A stretch of DNA of 54,750 nucleotides, taken from NCBI GenBank assembly GCA_965603095.1, contig CBFDBQ010000004.1, positions 1-54,750 of the forward strand, in the 5' to 3' direction. The stretch's first letter is position 1; every line of letters begins with the position of its first letter. The notes below the pieces were generated by a model. It was not told where the DNA came from and ran no database searches. It saw only the letters and a list, made by a program, of their open reading frames with translations. Source of the DNA: DAOVVL01 sp965603095 (GTDB lineage Bacteria; Pseudomonadota; Alphaproteobacteria; Rhodospirillales; Magnetovibrionaceae). Made by a program: the position numbers and the translations under genes. Positions 7,582 through 17,225 of this stretch are shown here, in pieces.

Positions 7582-8016
7582 TTAATGCTGAGCGGAGCCT
7601 GCGCCAAGGGCGGCGTCCATGGCTTCAGCCATTTCTAAAGAAGCGCTTGCGCGTGTTTTTTCGGCATCAGAGCTAGCTTTTTCCACTGCTTCTTTAGCCG
7701 CTTCAATGCGGGCATCTACGTCTTCACGTTTTATATCGGAAACGGCGATGGCTTCTTCGGCCAAAAGCGTACAGCGGTCCGGTGTTACTTCGACGAAACC
7801 GCCGGAAACAAAAACCTGTTCGGTTATTTTGTCGTTCTCAAAGATATCAACCACACCGGGGCGAACGGTTCCAATTAACGGGGAATGGCCGGGCAATACA
7901 CCAATATCGCCTTCGGCGCATGGGACAACAACCATGCCGACAGATTTTGACTGAACCAAACGCTCGGGCGCGACTAGTTCAAATTCAACCATTTCGGGAA
8001 GCGTGCTATCGGCCAT
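7582..8016 (-). CDS. atpC: ATP synthase F1 subunit epsilon
   Basis: 144 aa. Part of the F1 central stalk; couples rotation to catalysis and can inhibit ATP hydrolysis. The N-terminal beta-sandwich (EFELVAPERLVQSKSVGMVV, GDIGVLPGHSPLIGTVRPG) is followed by a helical C-terminal part rich in Ala/Glu. Last gene of atpHAGDC, 36 bases after atpD, followed by a terminator. Confidence 0.96.
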   Translation of the reverse strand: MADSTLPEMVEFELVAPERLVQSKSVGMVVVPCAEGDIGVLPGHSPLIGTVRPGVVDIFENDKITEQVFVSGGFVEVTPDRCTLLAEEAIAVSDIKREDVDARIEAAKEAVEKASSDAEKTRASASLEMAEAMDAALGAGSAQH

Positions 8017-8052
8017 TTTGTCCTTTATCTCCGCTCTTGCAGGTTAAACTAT

Positions 8053-9480
8053 TTAAGCAGCTTCTGCCGCCATTTGCTTGGCTTTTTCCATTACTTCATC
8101 AATGGAGCCTACCATATAAAAAGCTGCTTCTGGTAGGTGATCATATTCACCTTCGATGATGCCCTTGAAGCCCTTGATGGTGTCTTCCAATGAAACCAGT
8201 TTACCGGGTGAGCCAGTAAATACTTCGGCCACGAAGAACGGTTGTGACAAGAAACGTTGGATTTTACGGGCGCGGGCAACGGTAAGCTTATCTTCTTCGG
8301 AAAGCTCATCCATGCCAAGAATGGCAATAATGTCCTGCAAAGATTTATATGCCTGCAAAATGCGCTGAACAGATGTTGCAATATGATAATGTTCTTCGCC
8401 CACAACCCGTGGATCAAGAACGCGCGAGGTTGAATCAAGGGGATCAACCGCCGGATAAATACCAAGTTCCGCAATCTGACGCGAAAGAACGGTGGTCGCA
8501 TCCAAATGCGCAAACGACGTAGCGGGCGCCGGATCGGTCAAATCATCAGCCGGCACGTAAACCGCCTGAACCGAGGTAATGGAACCTTTCTTGGTTGATG
8601 TAATACGTTCCTGCATGGTGCCCATATCGGTAGCCAGTGTTGGCTGATAGCCCACGGCCGATGGAATGCGACCCAATAGCGCCGACACTTCGGAACCAGC
8701 TTGAGTAAAGCGGAAAATATTATCAACGAAGAACAAAACGTCTTGGCCTTCTTGGTCGCGGAAATATTCAGCCTGGGTAAGGCCGGTCAACGCAACACGA
8801 GCGCGGGCTCCAGGAGGTTCGTTCATCTGGCCGTAAACAAGGGCAGCTTTCGAGCCTTCTTCGCCTACTTTAATAACGCCAGATTCGATCATTTCATGGT
8901 AAAGGTCATTACCTTCACGGGTTCGTTCGCCAACACCGGCAAACACCGAATAACCACCGTGGGCTTTGGCAATGTTGTTAATCAATTCCATAATCAAAAC
9001 TGTCTTGCCCACACCGGCACCGCCGAACAGGCCAATTTTACCACCTTTGGCATAAGGCGCGATAAGATCAACAACCTTGATGCCGGTAACAAGAATTTCT
9101 GTTTCGGTTGACTGATCAGCAAAATCAGGGGCCAAGGCATGAATTGGTGCAGTTAATTTTGAATTGATGGGGCCAAGCTCATCAATGGGCTCACCCACCA
9201 CGTTCATGATGCGACCCAATGTTTCGGGGCCAACCGGAACCATGATGGCATCGCCAGTATCAACAACTTCTTGGCCACGTTGTAGGCCTTCGGTTGAATC
9301 CATAGCAATGGTGCGAACGGTGCTTTCGCCCAGATGCTGGGCTACTTCCAACACAAGGCGTTTGCCTTGGTTTTCAGCGTGCAGTGCCGCAAGAATGTTG
9401 GGCAGATCGCCTGAAGGGAAACGCACGTCAACAACGGCGCCCATGATCTGTGTGATATTACCGGTACTCTTCTTCGCCAT
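8053..9480 (-). CDS. atpD: ATP synthase F1 subunit beta
   Basis: 475 aa, the catalytic subunit of F1. Walker A GGAGVGKT at 153-160, catalytic glutamate in GVGERTREGNDLY, the DELSEED-equivalent MDELSEEDKL, and ALLGRIPSAVGYQPTLATDMG. Standard length. ATG with an AGGAG ribosome site; 44 bases after atpG. Confidence 0.99.
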   Translation of the reverse strand: MAKKSTGNITQIMGAVVDVRFPSGDLPNILAALHAENQGKRLVLEVAQHLGESTVRTIAMDSTEGLQRGQEVVDTGDAIMVPVGPETLGRIMNVVGEPIDELGPINSKLTAPIHALAPDFADQSTETEILVTGIKVVDLIAPYAKGGKIGLFGGAGVGKTVLIMELINNIAKAHGGYSVFAGVGERTREGNDLYHEMIESGVIKVGEEGSKAALVYGQMNEPPGARARVALTGLTQAEYFRDQEGQDVLFFVDNIFRFTQAGSEVSALLGRIPSAVGYQPTLATDMGTMQERITSTKKGSITSVQAVYVPADDLTDPAPATSFAHLDATTVLSRQIAELGIYPAVDPLDSTSRVLDPRVVGEEHYHIATSVQRILQAYKSLQDIIAILGMDELSEEDKLTVARARKIQRFLSQPFFVAEVFTGSPGKLVSLEDTIKGFKGIIEGEYDHLPEAAFYMVGSIDEVMEKAKQMAAEAA

Positions 9481-9524
9481 CGGGGTAGCTCCTATTAAGC
9501 GTAAATCTTGGCATTAAAAACTGG

Positions 9525-10457
9525 TTACAGCGCTTCCGCGCCGGAGATAATTTCAATTAGTTCCTTAGTAATATAAGCCTGACGGGTACGGTTATAGGTC
9601 AAAGTAAGACCATCAATCATATCGCCAGCGTTACGCGTTGCGCTGTCCATAGCGGTCATGCGCGCGCCGTGTTCGGAGGCCGAGCTTTCAAGCATCGCCT
9701 GAAAAACCTGAACGGCAAGGTTCTTTGGCAACAAGTCGGCTAGAATTTCGTCTTCTTCGGGCTCAAATATATAAGCGGCGCTGGGGCCATCGTTTTTGGC
9801 ACTTTTGTCGCTTTTTGTTTTTTCGTCATCATTGGCGGCAACGTCACCGTCGGCGCTATCGGCTGAAAAAGGAATAAGCTGTTGGTTGGTAACAATTTGG
9901 GTCATGGCCGACTGAAACTTGTTAAAGACTATTGAGCAAACATCAAATTCGCCCGCTTCAAACATTTCAGTTATGCGAACCGCAACGTTTTGGGCCTCGA
10001 CAAAAGCGATGCCTCTTTTCCCGGCGATGCCAATAATAATATCAACCACGCTTTCGCCCAGTTCACGTTTTAAAACATCTGCGGCTTTGCGCCCAACAAA
10101 CAGAACCTTGACGGTTTTGCCTTCGGCTTTTAATTCACGAACAAGTTTGCGAGTTTCACGAACAATAGAGCCGTTAAAGCCACCACAAAGACCACGGTCT
10201 GCGGTAAAGGCAACCAAAAGATGGGTTTTGTTATTTCCGGTTCCCCCAAGCAATGCTGGCCCACCTTCGATACCATCAAATGACGACGCCAACGAACGCA
10301 GCATACGATCCATCCGTTCGGAATACCCGCGTGCGTTTTCGGCCGCTTCTTGGGCGCGGCGCAACTTAGCAGCAGCAACCATTTTCATGGCCGATGTGAT
10401 CTTACGCGTTGATTTAACGCTTTCGATCCGGGTTTTTAGGTCCTTAAGGTTGGCCAT
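9525..10457 (-). CDS. atpG: ATP synthase F1 subunit gamma, with an enlarged charged loop
   Basis: 310 aa, rotor shaft of F1. Typical N-terminal MANLKDLKTRIESVKSTRKITSAMKMVAAAKLRRAQ helix region (read in pieces) and C-terminal TRNAGDMIDGLTLTYNRTRQAYITKELIEIISGAEAL. It is about 15-20 residues longer than usual owing to a low-complexity Asp/Lys/Ser loop near residues 200-230 (DGDVAANDDEKTKSDKSAKN). Alphaproteobacterial gamma subunits often carry a short insert here, so this looks like an expanded version. Confidence 0.97.
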   Translation of the reverse strand: MANLKDLKTRIESVKSTRKITSAMKMVAAAKLRRAQEAAENARGYSERMDRMLRSLASSFDGIEGGPALLGGTGNNKTHLLVAFTADRGLCGGFNGSIVRETRKLVRELKAEGKTVKVLFVGRKAADVLKRELGESVVDIIIGIAGKRGIAFVEAQNVAVRITEMFEAGEFDVCSIVFNKFQSAMTQIVTNQQLIPFSADSADGDVAANDDEKTKSDKSAKNDGPSAAYIFEPEEDEILADLLPKNLAVQVFQAMLESSASEHGARMTAMDSATRNAGDMIDGLTLTYNRTRQAYITKELIEIISGAEAL

Positions 10458-10486
10458 CTGCCTTTTGCTTTCTTAAATTTTAAGCG

Positions 10487-12019
10487 TTACGCAAAGCTTT
10501 TAACAAATCCATCGAGAAGGCTTTTCAACTTTCCTTCGGTTTCTTCGGAAATTGCCTTATCGCTACGAATTGCTTCAAGTATGTCTGCACCTTTGGTACG
10601 CACTTCGCCGATGTAGGCGTGTTCGAAACGGCCAACGTCTAAGACGTCAACCCCATCAATGTAGCCGTTAACACCTGCAAAAATAATCGCAACCTGCTCT
10701 TCAACCGGAAGTGGATTGTATTGCGGCTGTTTCAAAAGTTCGGTCAAGCGTGCGCCACGGGCCAGAAGTTTCTGGGTTGATGGATCAAGGTCTGATGCAA
10801 ACTGTGCAAAAGCAGCCATTTCACGGTACTGGGCAAGCTCAAGTTTAATAGAGCCAGCAACCTGTTTCATGGCCTTAATCTGTGCGGCTGAACCAACACG
10901 GCTAACCGAAAGACCAACGTTCACCGCAGGGCGAATGCCCTTATAGAACAGTTCGGATTCCAAGAATATCTGACCATCGGTAATGGAAATAACGTTGGTC
11001 GGAATATATGCCGATACGTCACCGGCTTGGGTTTCAATAACCGGAAGTGCGGTCAACGAACCGTTACCTGCGGCGTCGCCTAATTTACAGGCCCGCTCCA
11101 AAAGGCGGGAGTGAAGATAGAAAACGTCACCCGGATATGCTTCACGGCCCGGTGGACGACGAAGCAAAAGTGACATCTGACGATAAGCAACAGCCTGCTT
11201 AGACAGATCATCATAAAAGATAACCGCGTGCTGGCCGTTATCACGGAAATATTCACCAATGGTGGCACCGGTATAAGGCGCCAAGAACTGCATCGGTGCT
11301 GGGTCTGATGCGGTGGCAGCAACAACAACGGAATATTCCATTGCGCCATAATCGTTTAGGGTTTTAACCAGCTGAGCAACGGTTGAGCGTTTCTGGCCAA
11401 TGGCCACATAAACGCAATAAAGCTTATCAGCGGGGTTGGTTGCTGCGTCGTTGGTGACTTTTTGGTTGATGATGGTGTCAATAATAATGGCGGTTTTGCC
11501 GGTCTGACGGTCACCAATAATAAGTTCACGCTGGCCGCGACCAATGGGGATAAGGCTATCAATGGCTTTAAGTCCGGTCTGCATTGGCTCATGCACAGAT
11601 TTACGTGGAATAATTCCAGGTGCTTTTACCTCAACCCGTGACTGCTTGGTTCCCTCGAGCGGGCCCTTGCCATCGATTGGATTGCCAAGACCATCAACCA
11701 CGCGACCCAAAAGGCCGGTTCCGGTTGGCACATCCACAATCGCGCCGGTACGTTTTACGGTGTCGCCTTCTTTGATGTATCTATCTTCGCCGAAGATAAC
11801 CACACCAACGTTGTCGGCTTCGAGGTTAAGGGCCATGCCCTTAATACCACCGAGAAATTCAACCATTTCACCAGCCTGAACGTTATCAAGCCCATAAACG
11901 CGGGCGATACCGTCACCAACTGAAAGTACTTGGCCGACTTCGGCGACTTCTGCCTCAGTTCCAAAATTAGCAATTTGTTCTTTAAGAATTGCGGAAATTT
12001 CCGCAGCCCGGATATCCAT
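10487..12019 (-). CDS. atpA: ATP synthase F1 subunit alpha
   Basis: 510 aa, the non-catalytic nucleotide-binding subunit of F1. Walker A GDRQTGKT at 169-176; the arginine-finger region near VGSAAQIKAMKQVAGSIKLELAQYREM; N-terminal RAAEISAILKEQI typical of alphaproteobacteria. Its ATG shares one base with the TAA stop of atpH (TAATG), indicating translational coupling. Confidence 0.99.
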   Translation of the reverse strand: MDIRAAEISAILKEQIANFGTEAEVAEVGQVLSVGDGIARVYGLDNVQAGEMVEFLGGIKGMALNLEADNVGVVIFGEDRYIKEGDTVKRTGAIVDVPTGTGLLGRVVDGLGNPIDGKGPLEGTKQSRVEVKAPGIIPRKSVHEPMQTGLKAIDSLIPIGRGQRELIIGDRQTGKTAIIIDTIINQKVTNDAATNPADKLYCVYVAIGQKRSTVAQLVKTLNDYGAMEYSVVVAATASDPAPMQFLAPYTGATIGEYFRDNGQHAVIFYDDLSKQAVAYRQMSLLLRRPPGREAYPGDVFYLHSRLLERACKLGDAAGNGSLTALPVIETQAGDVSAYIPTNVISITDGQIFLESELFYKGIRPAVNVGLSVSRVGSAAQIKAMKQVAGSIKLELAQYREMAAFAQFASDLDPSTQKLLARGARLTELLKQPQYNPLPVEEQVAIIFAGVNGYIDGVDVLDVGRFEHAYIGEVRTKGADILEAIRSDKAISEETEGKLKSLLDGFVKSFA

Positions 12020-12579
12020 TAGCCAACGCCTTTCATGGAGAGGTGTAATTGTTGCAACTTGGTTTTAAGTGAAGAATCTACCATACGCGATCCTACTTTT
12101 ACGATCATTCCGCCAAGCAGGGTTTCGTCAACCTTTGCTTCAACGGCAACTTTTGTTCCCATAGCTTTTTTCAACACATCGGAAACTTCCTTGAGCTGGG
12201 CTTCGTCCAGCTTTTGGGCAGAAATAATTTGGGCCGTGGCTTCACCACGACGGAAGGAAAGCTCATCAAGGTAAGCTTTTATAATGCTTGAAAGCGAGGC
12301 CATGCGCCTGTTTTGGGCAGTGGTGCCAACAAAGCGCTGGGTCAAATCATCCATCCCGGATTTTTTGCAAAGGGCCAATACGCCATCTGACTGCTGGGTT
12401 CTGGAAAGCACCGGCGATGAAATAAGACGCGCCAGATCATCGCTTTCTGAAATCATCGCATCCAGTGCGCGCAAATCGTCGGCAACCACATCCAATTTTT
12501 TATCGGATTCGGCCAATTCATAAAGCGCAGCCGCATAACGACCCGCTAGACCAGTTGTACCTGTTGTTTCCGATGGCAC
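12019..12579 (-). CDS. atpH: ATP synthase F1 subunit delta
   Basis: Peripheral-stalk subunit joining F1 to the b subunits. I place the start at the GTG at 12579, giving 186 aa (VPSETTGTTGLAGRYAAALYEL...), the normal family length, with GCAGGA upstream. The open frame extends to 12705, but that extra 42-residue stretch (Cys, Trp and Arg rich) lacks family sequence and lies over the structured leader. C-terminal GGMIVKVGSRMVDSSLKTKLQQL is the conserved delta signature. First gene of the operon; the F0 genes are not in this window. Confidence 0.94.
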   Translation of the reverse strand: MPSETTGTTGLAGRYAAALYELAESDKKLDVVADDLRALDAMISESDDLARLISSPVLSRTQQSDGVLALCKKSGMDDLTQRFVGTTAQNRRMASLSSIIKAYLDELSFRRGEATAQIISAQKLDEAQLKEVSDVLKKAMGTKVAVEAKVDETLLGGMIVKVGSRMVDSSLKTKLQQLHLSMKGVG

Positions 12580-12877
12580 TTGGGAGATTCCTGCCCTAAT
12601 GAACACTTTGTTGTAAATAAATAATCGTGCGAAAAACCATGCCGTACATGGCGGGTGTCCCGCACGAAACGGCTGTTTTCTAACATAGGCCCCTAGGGCA
12701 TGCAAGACGACTCTTGGGTTGAATCTATGTTTTTAAATACTCATTTTTGCTAATGTTTCCGCCAATTTATTGCAAATGGACGATGCTTCCATCCCTGCCC
12801 AGTTAAATTGCTTCTCTGGCCTATATTATTCAATGGCTTAGACCCTAAACTGGAAACAAGCTCACCACATAAAACCC
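12580..12877 (-). promoter_or_regulatory. atp operon leader with nested hairpins
   Basis: Non-coding 298 bases between priA and atpH. Read on the minus strand, a leader contains CGTGC...GCACG outer arms (12662-12666 with 12626-12630) enclosing a GGG-ACA-CCC hairpin and a CCATG-TACGG-CATGG hairpin (12637-12651) that is followed by five Ts. The last unit is terminator-like, so attenuation is conceivable. The rest (12706-12877) is AT-rich, with no convincing promoter pair that I can defend. Confidence 0.4.
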
Positions 12878-15145
12878 TTACATAAACCCTTGGGGATCGA
12901 TGTCTATTTGCACCCTAGCGTCCATTTCTTTTTTCCCCAACCCGGCTCCTAAACGCATTCCGGCCCGAGCCAGCCATTCCCCCACCAAGGGCTGGGGGGC
13001 CATGGATGTTTCTATCTTCATCAACAAACGCCTGCGATGTTTGCCGCGCAGTAACGAAAGCGGTGCGGGTGCTGGGCCTAAAACCTGAACGCCCTTCATA
13101 TTTGGGGCGGTTCGACCAAGGAGGTTGGCGGCATCATCAACCGCGCGTTCGTTAGCGCCAGATACTATTAATGCAACCAAACGCCCAAACGGCGGCATGG
13201 ACATTTGTTTACGGGCTGTGGTTTCTGCTTTAACAAAATCAGCCCGCGAACCCTTTTTAATTGCCAGCATCACCGGATGATCAGGCATATATGTCTGCAC
13301 CAATACCCGGCCCGGTTTTTGGGCATTCTTTTGTTCGCGTCCGGCCCGGCCCGCCACCTGATAAAGCAATTGATAGGTGCGTTCAGACGCGCGTAAATCA
13401 CCACCGGCTAGACCAAGGTCGCCATCAACCACGCCGACCATGGTCAGCAATGGAAAGTGGTAACCCTTGGCCACCACTTGGGTGCCAATAATTAAATCGA
13501 CCTCATGGTCTTCGATGCGTTTAACCAAATCGGCAGCCTTGGCCGGGCCGGATAGGGTATCGGAACTGGCCAGCGCCACCCGCAAATTGGGGAAATATTC
13601 TTTTACTTCTTCGGCCAGACGCTCAACCCCGGGGCCGCAGGCGGCGAAGCTATTTTCCCCGTCACATTCGGGGCAATTTTCAGGCATGGCCGATGTATGA
13701 CCGCAATGATGGCATTGCAACCGTTTGCCCGTTCTATGTTCGACCATCCACGCCGAACAATTGGGGCATTTAAGACGGTGCCCGCAAGTTCGACAAAGTG
13801 TAAGCGGGGCATAACCACGCCGATTTAAAAAAAGCATGGCTTGCTCACCGGAACTAAAAACATTTTTTAATTCATCTAACAATGCACCGGACAGCCAGCG
13901 TGTAGCGGGAAGTTTTTCCGCTCGCATATCAATTAATTCAACATCTGGCAGGCTGGCACCGCCGTGACGTTCGGGCAGATGAACAAGATGGTATTTGCCG
14001 TTTTCGGCATTAACCGCGCTTTCAAGTGACGGTGTAGCTGAAACAAGGGCAATGGGTATTTTACTTAAATTTGCACGCACCACCGCCATATCGCGGGCAT
14101 TATAAAACACCCCTTCTTCTTGTTTGAATGCTGGTTCGTGTTCTTCATCAACGATTATCAAACCCAGTTCAGCAATAGGCAAAAAAAGCGCAGAGCGCGC
14201 ACCGGCAACAACACGAATTTTACCATTTGCAATATCGCGCCATGTATCACGACGTTTTGCCGGTGTTAAATCTGAATGCCACAACGCAGGCTCTGCTCCG
14301 AAGCGAACGATAAATCGTTTAAGCCACTGTGATGTAAGCGCAATTTCCGGAAGCAAAACTAAAACCTGTTTGCCCATTTCCAATGCTTTGGCAACGGCTT
14401 CAAAATAAACTTCCGTCTTGCCGGATCCCGGAACCCCATCAACAAGCGTTACCGAATTTCCTTCGCCCACTCTATTGCACAACTCGGTTGCCGCTTTTTT
14501 TTGCGCGGCGGATAATTTTGGCCCGGGTAATTTATAATCAGGCACCTGCCAAATATGTTCATTGGCTATTTCTACTTCTTTAATTATTCCGGCCTTGGCC
14601 AAGCCACTAATAACCGATGGGCTGCACCCGGCTTCACGCGCAATATCGGTTGGCGTCATGGCGGGTTTTGATTTCATAAAATCAATTACGTTTTTTCTGG
14701 CCGGCGTCATGCGGACTTTATTTTCTGCCCGCTCTACTTCTCGGGCCAACACAAAGCCTTTAATTGGTTTTGGTTTTTCAAATGCATCCGGAACATTAAA
14801 AACCATTTTTAAAACCGCACCGGGGCCAACCATGTTATATTTGGCCACCCACTCAATGAACGTTCGCATGTCATCTGCCATTGGTGGATGGGTAAGCTTT
14901 TCCTGAATGGTTTTTAATTTTGATTTGGCCACCCCACCCGTGCCCGGCCCCCAAACCACGCCTAAAAGAATGCGGCCTGCAAAAGGAACCCGGATTATAT
15001 CTCCGGGGACTAATGCCATATGGGCAGGCACCAGATAGTCATAAAAACCACCGCTATCGCCGGCACTGAAAGTCACGGGTACAAGTACGCTTATTTGCTG
15101 TTGGTGGGCGGTTTCCTGTGCGGTTTTTGGCATGGCTTTATCCAT
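12878..15145 (-). CDS. priA: Primosomal protein N' (replication restart helicase)
   Basis: 755 aa superfamily 2 helicase that reloads the replisome at stalled forks. N-terminal DNA-binding part (VLVPVTFSAGDSGGFYDYLVP), Walker A GVPGSGKT (237-244), Walker B DEEHEPAFKQEEG, then a zinc-binding insertion with paired cysteines (CRTCGH, CPNCSA, CHHCGH, CPECDG), and helicase motif VI region QVAGRAGRE. Divergent from DUF484-xerC. The two methionines MDKAM give alternative starts four residues apart. Confidence 0.97.
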   Translation of the reverse strand: MDKAMPKTAQETAHQQQISVLVPVTFSAGDSGGFYDYLVPAHMALVPGDIIRVPFAGRILLGVVWGPGTGGVAKSKLKTIQEKLTHPPMADDMRTFIEWVAKYNMVGPGAVLKMVFNVPDAFEKPKPIKGFVLAREVERAENKVRMTPARKNVIDFMKSKPAMTPTDIAREAGCSPSVISGLAKAGIIKEVEIANEHIWQVPDYKLPGPKLSAAQKKAATELCNRVGEGNSVTLVDGVPGSGKTEVYFEAVAKALEMGKQVLVLLPEIALTSQWLKRFIVRFGAEPALWHSDLTPAKRRDTWRDIANGKIRVVAGARSALFLPIAELGLIIVDEEHEPAFKQEEGVFYNARDMAVVRANLSKIPIALVSATPSLESAVNAENGKYHLVHLPERHGGASLPDVELIDMRAEKLPATRWLSGALLDELKNVFSSGEQAMLFLNRRGYAPLTLCRTCGHRLKCPNCSAWMVEHRTGKRLQCHHCGHTSAMPENCPECDGENSFAACGPGVERLAEEVKEYFPNLRVALASSDTLSGPAKAADLVKRIEDHEVDLIIGTQVVAKGYHFPLLTMVGVVDGDLGLAGGDLRASERTYQLLYQVAGRAGREQKNAQKPGRVLVQTYMPDHPVMLAIKKGSRADFVKAETTARKQMSMPPFGRLVALIVSGANERAVDDAANLLGRTAPNMKGVQVLGPAPAPLSLLRGKHRRRLLMKIETSMAPQPLVGEWLARAGMRLGAGLGKKEMDARVQIDIDPQGFM

Positions 15146-15150
15146 ATTTT

Positions 15151-15195
15151 GGCCCTTTTTGGCCCTGTTTGGCCTTGTTTTGCCCCGGTTTTACC
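15151..15195. repeat. Degenerate T-tract/GGCC repeats upstream of priA
   Basis: Four consecutive units about 11 bases long of the form TTTTGGCCCT (last unit TTTTGCCCCGG). They sit immediately before the priA start on its non-template side, in the divergent priA/DUF484 promoter region. Possibly replication slippage or a protein-binding array. Confidence 0.5.
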
Positions 15196-15314
15196 CATGA
15201 TGGCCTGATTCGCTCAATAATGGCCAATTTTGTGATCAATGAAGTAAAGCATTAACGAAGATACACCTAAGATGGTGGCTTAAATTTAAAGATTCGCAAA
15301 GATTGAGGCCCGCC

Positions 15315-16055
15315 ATGAGCACAGACATTCAAAATCACAAAAATCCCATCCCTAAATGGGGAGATGATGAAATAGGTGAATACCTGCTGGAAAATCCTGA
15401 TTTTTTTTCCCGCAATCCGGACGTGTTAGTCAACATGGCTACTCCCGGACGCTATGAAACGTCACCCGAAGGGGTTGTCGATTTTCAACAGGTAATGCTT
15501 GATCGCCTAAAAGGCGAGATTGAAAACCTTACCGCTTGCACCCAAGACGTAATCGAAACAAGCCGCAGTAATATGAGCTATCAAACTCGCACCCATGCGG
15601 CGATTTTGGCATTAATGTCGGCCAGTGATGAAATGGTGCTAGCGCGCATTATAACCGATGACCTGCCTTTGCTGTTGGATGTTGATGTTGTTGCCTATGG
15701 CTTTGAACGTGATGAGCTAACAAAACCGCAGTTATTAGCCCTTCCCGGTGTTCGCGCATATTCAAGCGGCTATGTTGATAGCTGTTTGGGCGAAGGAATT
15801 GAAGTTCAGCTAATGCGTGACGTGTTAGATGACGGTACAATATTTGGTGAGGCCGCCCCACTGGTCAGGTCGGCTGGTGTGGCAAGAATTCGCCAAGGCG
15901 CAAACACACCTACTGGAATGTTTGCGCTAGGCTCACGTACGGGCGGTGCTTTTAATTCGGGACAAGGAACCGAGCTTTTAAACTTCCTTGCCCGTGTTGT
16001 CGAAAAGATGTTCCACCGATGCCTAGAAAACCCAAAGCAGATAACAAACAAATAG
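15315..16055 (+). CDS. DUF484 family protein
   Basis: 246 aa. N-terminal motif DDEIGEYLLENPDFFSRNPDVLVNM is characteristic of DUF484 (GAF-like) proteins, which nearly always sit directly upstream of xerC in Proteobacteria; their biochemical role is not established. ATG at 15315 preceded by GAGG; the TTG at 15303 overlaps that ribosome site and is rejected. The 3' end overlaps xerC by 37 bases in another frame, implying coupled translation. Confidence 0.88.
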   Translation: MSTDIQNHKNPIPKWGDDEIGEYLLENPDFFSRNPDVLVNMATPGRYETSPEGVVDFQQVMLDRLKGEIENLTACTQDVIETSRSNMSYQTRTHAAILALMSASDEMVLARIITDDLPLLLDVDVVAYGFERDELTKPQLLALPGVRAYSSGYVDSCLGEGIEVQLMRDVLDDGTIFGEAAPLVRSAGVARIRQGANTPTGMFALGSRTGGAFNSGQGTELLNFLARVVEKMFHRCLENPKQITNK

Positions 16056-17014
16056 ATAAAGTTGAGTTTCTGGTTGAGCCTGCATTAAACAGTGCGCTTG
16101 AAGGATGGCTTGACTGGCTTAGGCATGAGCGCCGTGCGGCCGACAACACGGTTGCTTCATACATCCGTGATGTAGAAAGTTTTTTACAATTCCTATCAGG
16201 TCACCTTGGTTTTACCCCCGGCATCAAAGACCTAGAGCATTTAAAGCCAGTTGATTTTCGTGCGTTTCTTGCATCTGAGGGAAACTTAGGGAAAAGCAAA
16301 ACTACAATTGCCCATAAAATGTCCTGTTTAAGAACCCTGTTTAGATATTTTGATCGGGGCGACATTCTTTCCAATGCCGCCATTGGTACGGTTAGAACGC
16401 CCCGGGTTCCCAAATCAATCCCCAAAGCGCTTAGCGTTGAAGAGGCGCTTGAATTGGTTGAGCGCGTAGATGTTTTTGCCACCGAGCCTTGGGTGGGGAA
16501 ACGTGACCGCGCGCTTTTAATGTTGCTTTACGGTTGCGGGTTGCGTATCGGCGAGGCGCTGTCGCTAAATGTTGGTGATTTTCCCACAATTCAGGGTACC
16601 CACCACGCTGATGCTATGACCATTACCGGCAAAGGCAACAAACAACGGGTGGTTCCCATATTGCCAGCGGTTTCTAAATCTGTGGCCGAATACGTTAAAT
16701 CATCGCCGTTTCCCATGACGCCCACATCGCCACTTTTTCTAGGCGTACGCGGAGGGCGTTTAAGCGCGGGCGTAGCTCAGGCAACGGTGCGCAATTTAAG
16801 GGGGTTTCTTAACCTTCCCGATACCGCCACCCCCCACGCGCTCCGCCATAGCTTTGCCACTCACCTGCTTTCCGGTGGAGGTGACCTTAGAACCATTCAA
16901 GAACTGTTGGGCCATGCATCGCTTTCTACAACCCAGCGTTACACCGATGTGGATGAGGCCCGGCTGCAGACGGTTTATAATCGTACCCACCCCCGCGCGC
17001 GCCGAAAACCATAA
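16019..17014 (+). CDS. xerC: Tyrosine recombinase XerC (chromosome dimer resolution)
   Basis: 331 aa. With XerD it resolves chromosome dimers at dif. Catalytic residues are all present: R176 (GCGLRIGEALSL), K205 (TGKGNKQR), H273 and R276 (HALRHSFATHLL), H299 (LLGHASLSTTQRY), and nucleophile Y308. N-terminal SAM-like core-binding domain at about 25-120. The DUF484 neighbour, not an integron or phage context, supports the housekeeping XerC role. The ATG lies inside the end of the DUF484 gene. Confidence 0.93.
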   Translation: MPRKPKADNKQIDKVEFLVEPALNSALEGWLDWLRHERRAADNTVASYIRDVESFLQFLSGHLGFTPGIKDLEHLKPVDFRAFLASEGNLGKSKTTIAHKMSCLRTLFRYFDRGDILSNAAIGTVRTPRVPKSIPKALSVEEALELVERVDVFATEPWVGKRDRALLMLLYGCGLRIGEALSLNVGDFPTIQGTHHADAMTITGKGNKQRVVPILPAVSKSVAEYVKSSPFPMTPTSPLFLGVRGGRLSAGVAQATVRNLRGFLNLPDTATPHALRHSFATHLLSGGGDLRTIQELLGHASLSTTQRYTDVDEARLQTVYNRTHPRARRKP

Positions 17015-17125
17015 AATCGAACATAAATACATAACCTACTAAAATTAAAGGATTTTTTTAACCGGTAGACAAAAACTGGTAAAATATGGCCTGTGGATTA
17101 TTTTAATAAATTAAATGTGGCGGCT

Positions 17126-17156
17126 CTGATGTGGCCGTATGATACTACCTTATAAT
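17126..17156 (+). promoter_or_regulatory. Candidate promoter of the secreted-protein gene
   Basis: A consensus -10 TATAAT (17151-17156) with a weak -35 match (CTGATG, 17126-17131, 19-base spacer). It lies 70 bases before the gene starting at 17226. Confidence 0.33.
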
Positions 17157-17225
17157 TGCGTTTTTCTAATATAACGAGCAGACAATAAAATCATAAATAA
17201 CACACACCTGGGGAGGACTTTATAG

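Noticed and set aside
12580..12705. N-terminal 42-residue extension of AtpH
   Set aside because: Lies over the hairpin leader, contains no conserved residues, and the GTG at 12579 gives the exact family length with a ribosome site.
16019..17014. XerC-like gene as a sign of an integrative element
   Set aside because: DUF484 upstream, no tRNA, attachment repeats or cargo genes; housekeeping dimer resolution is the better reading.
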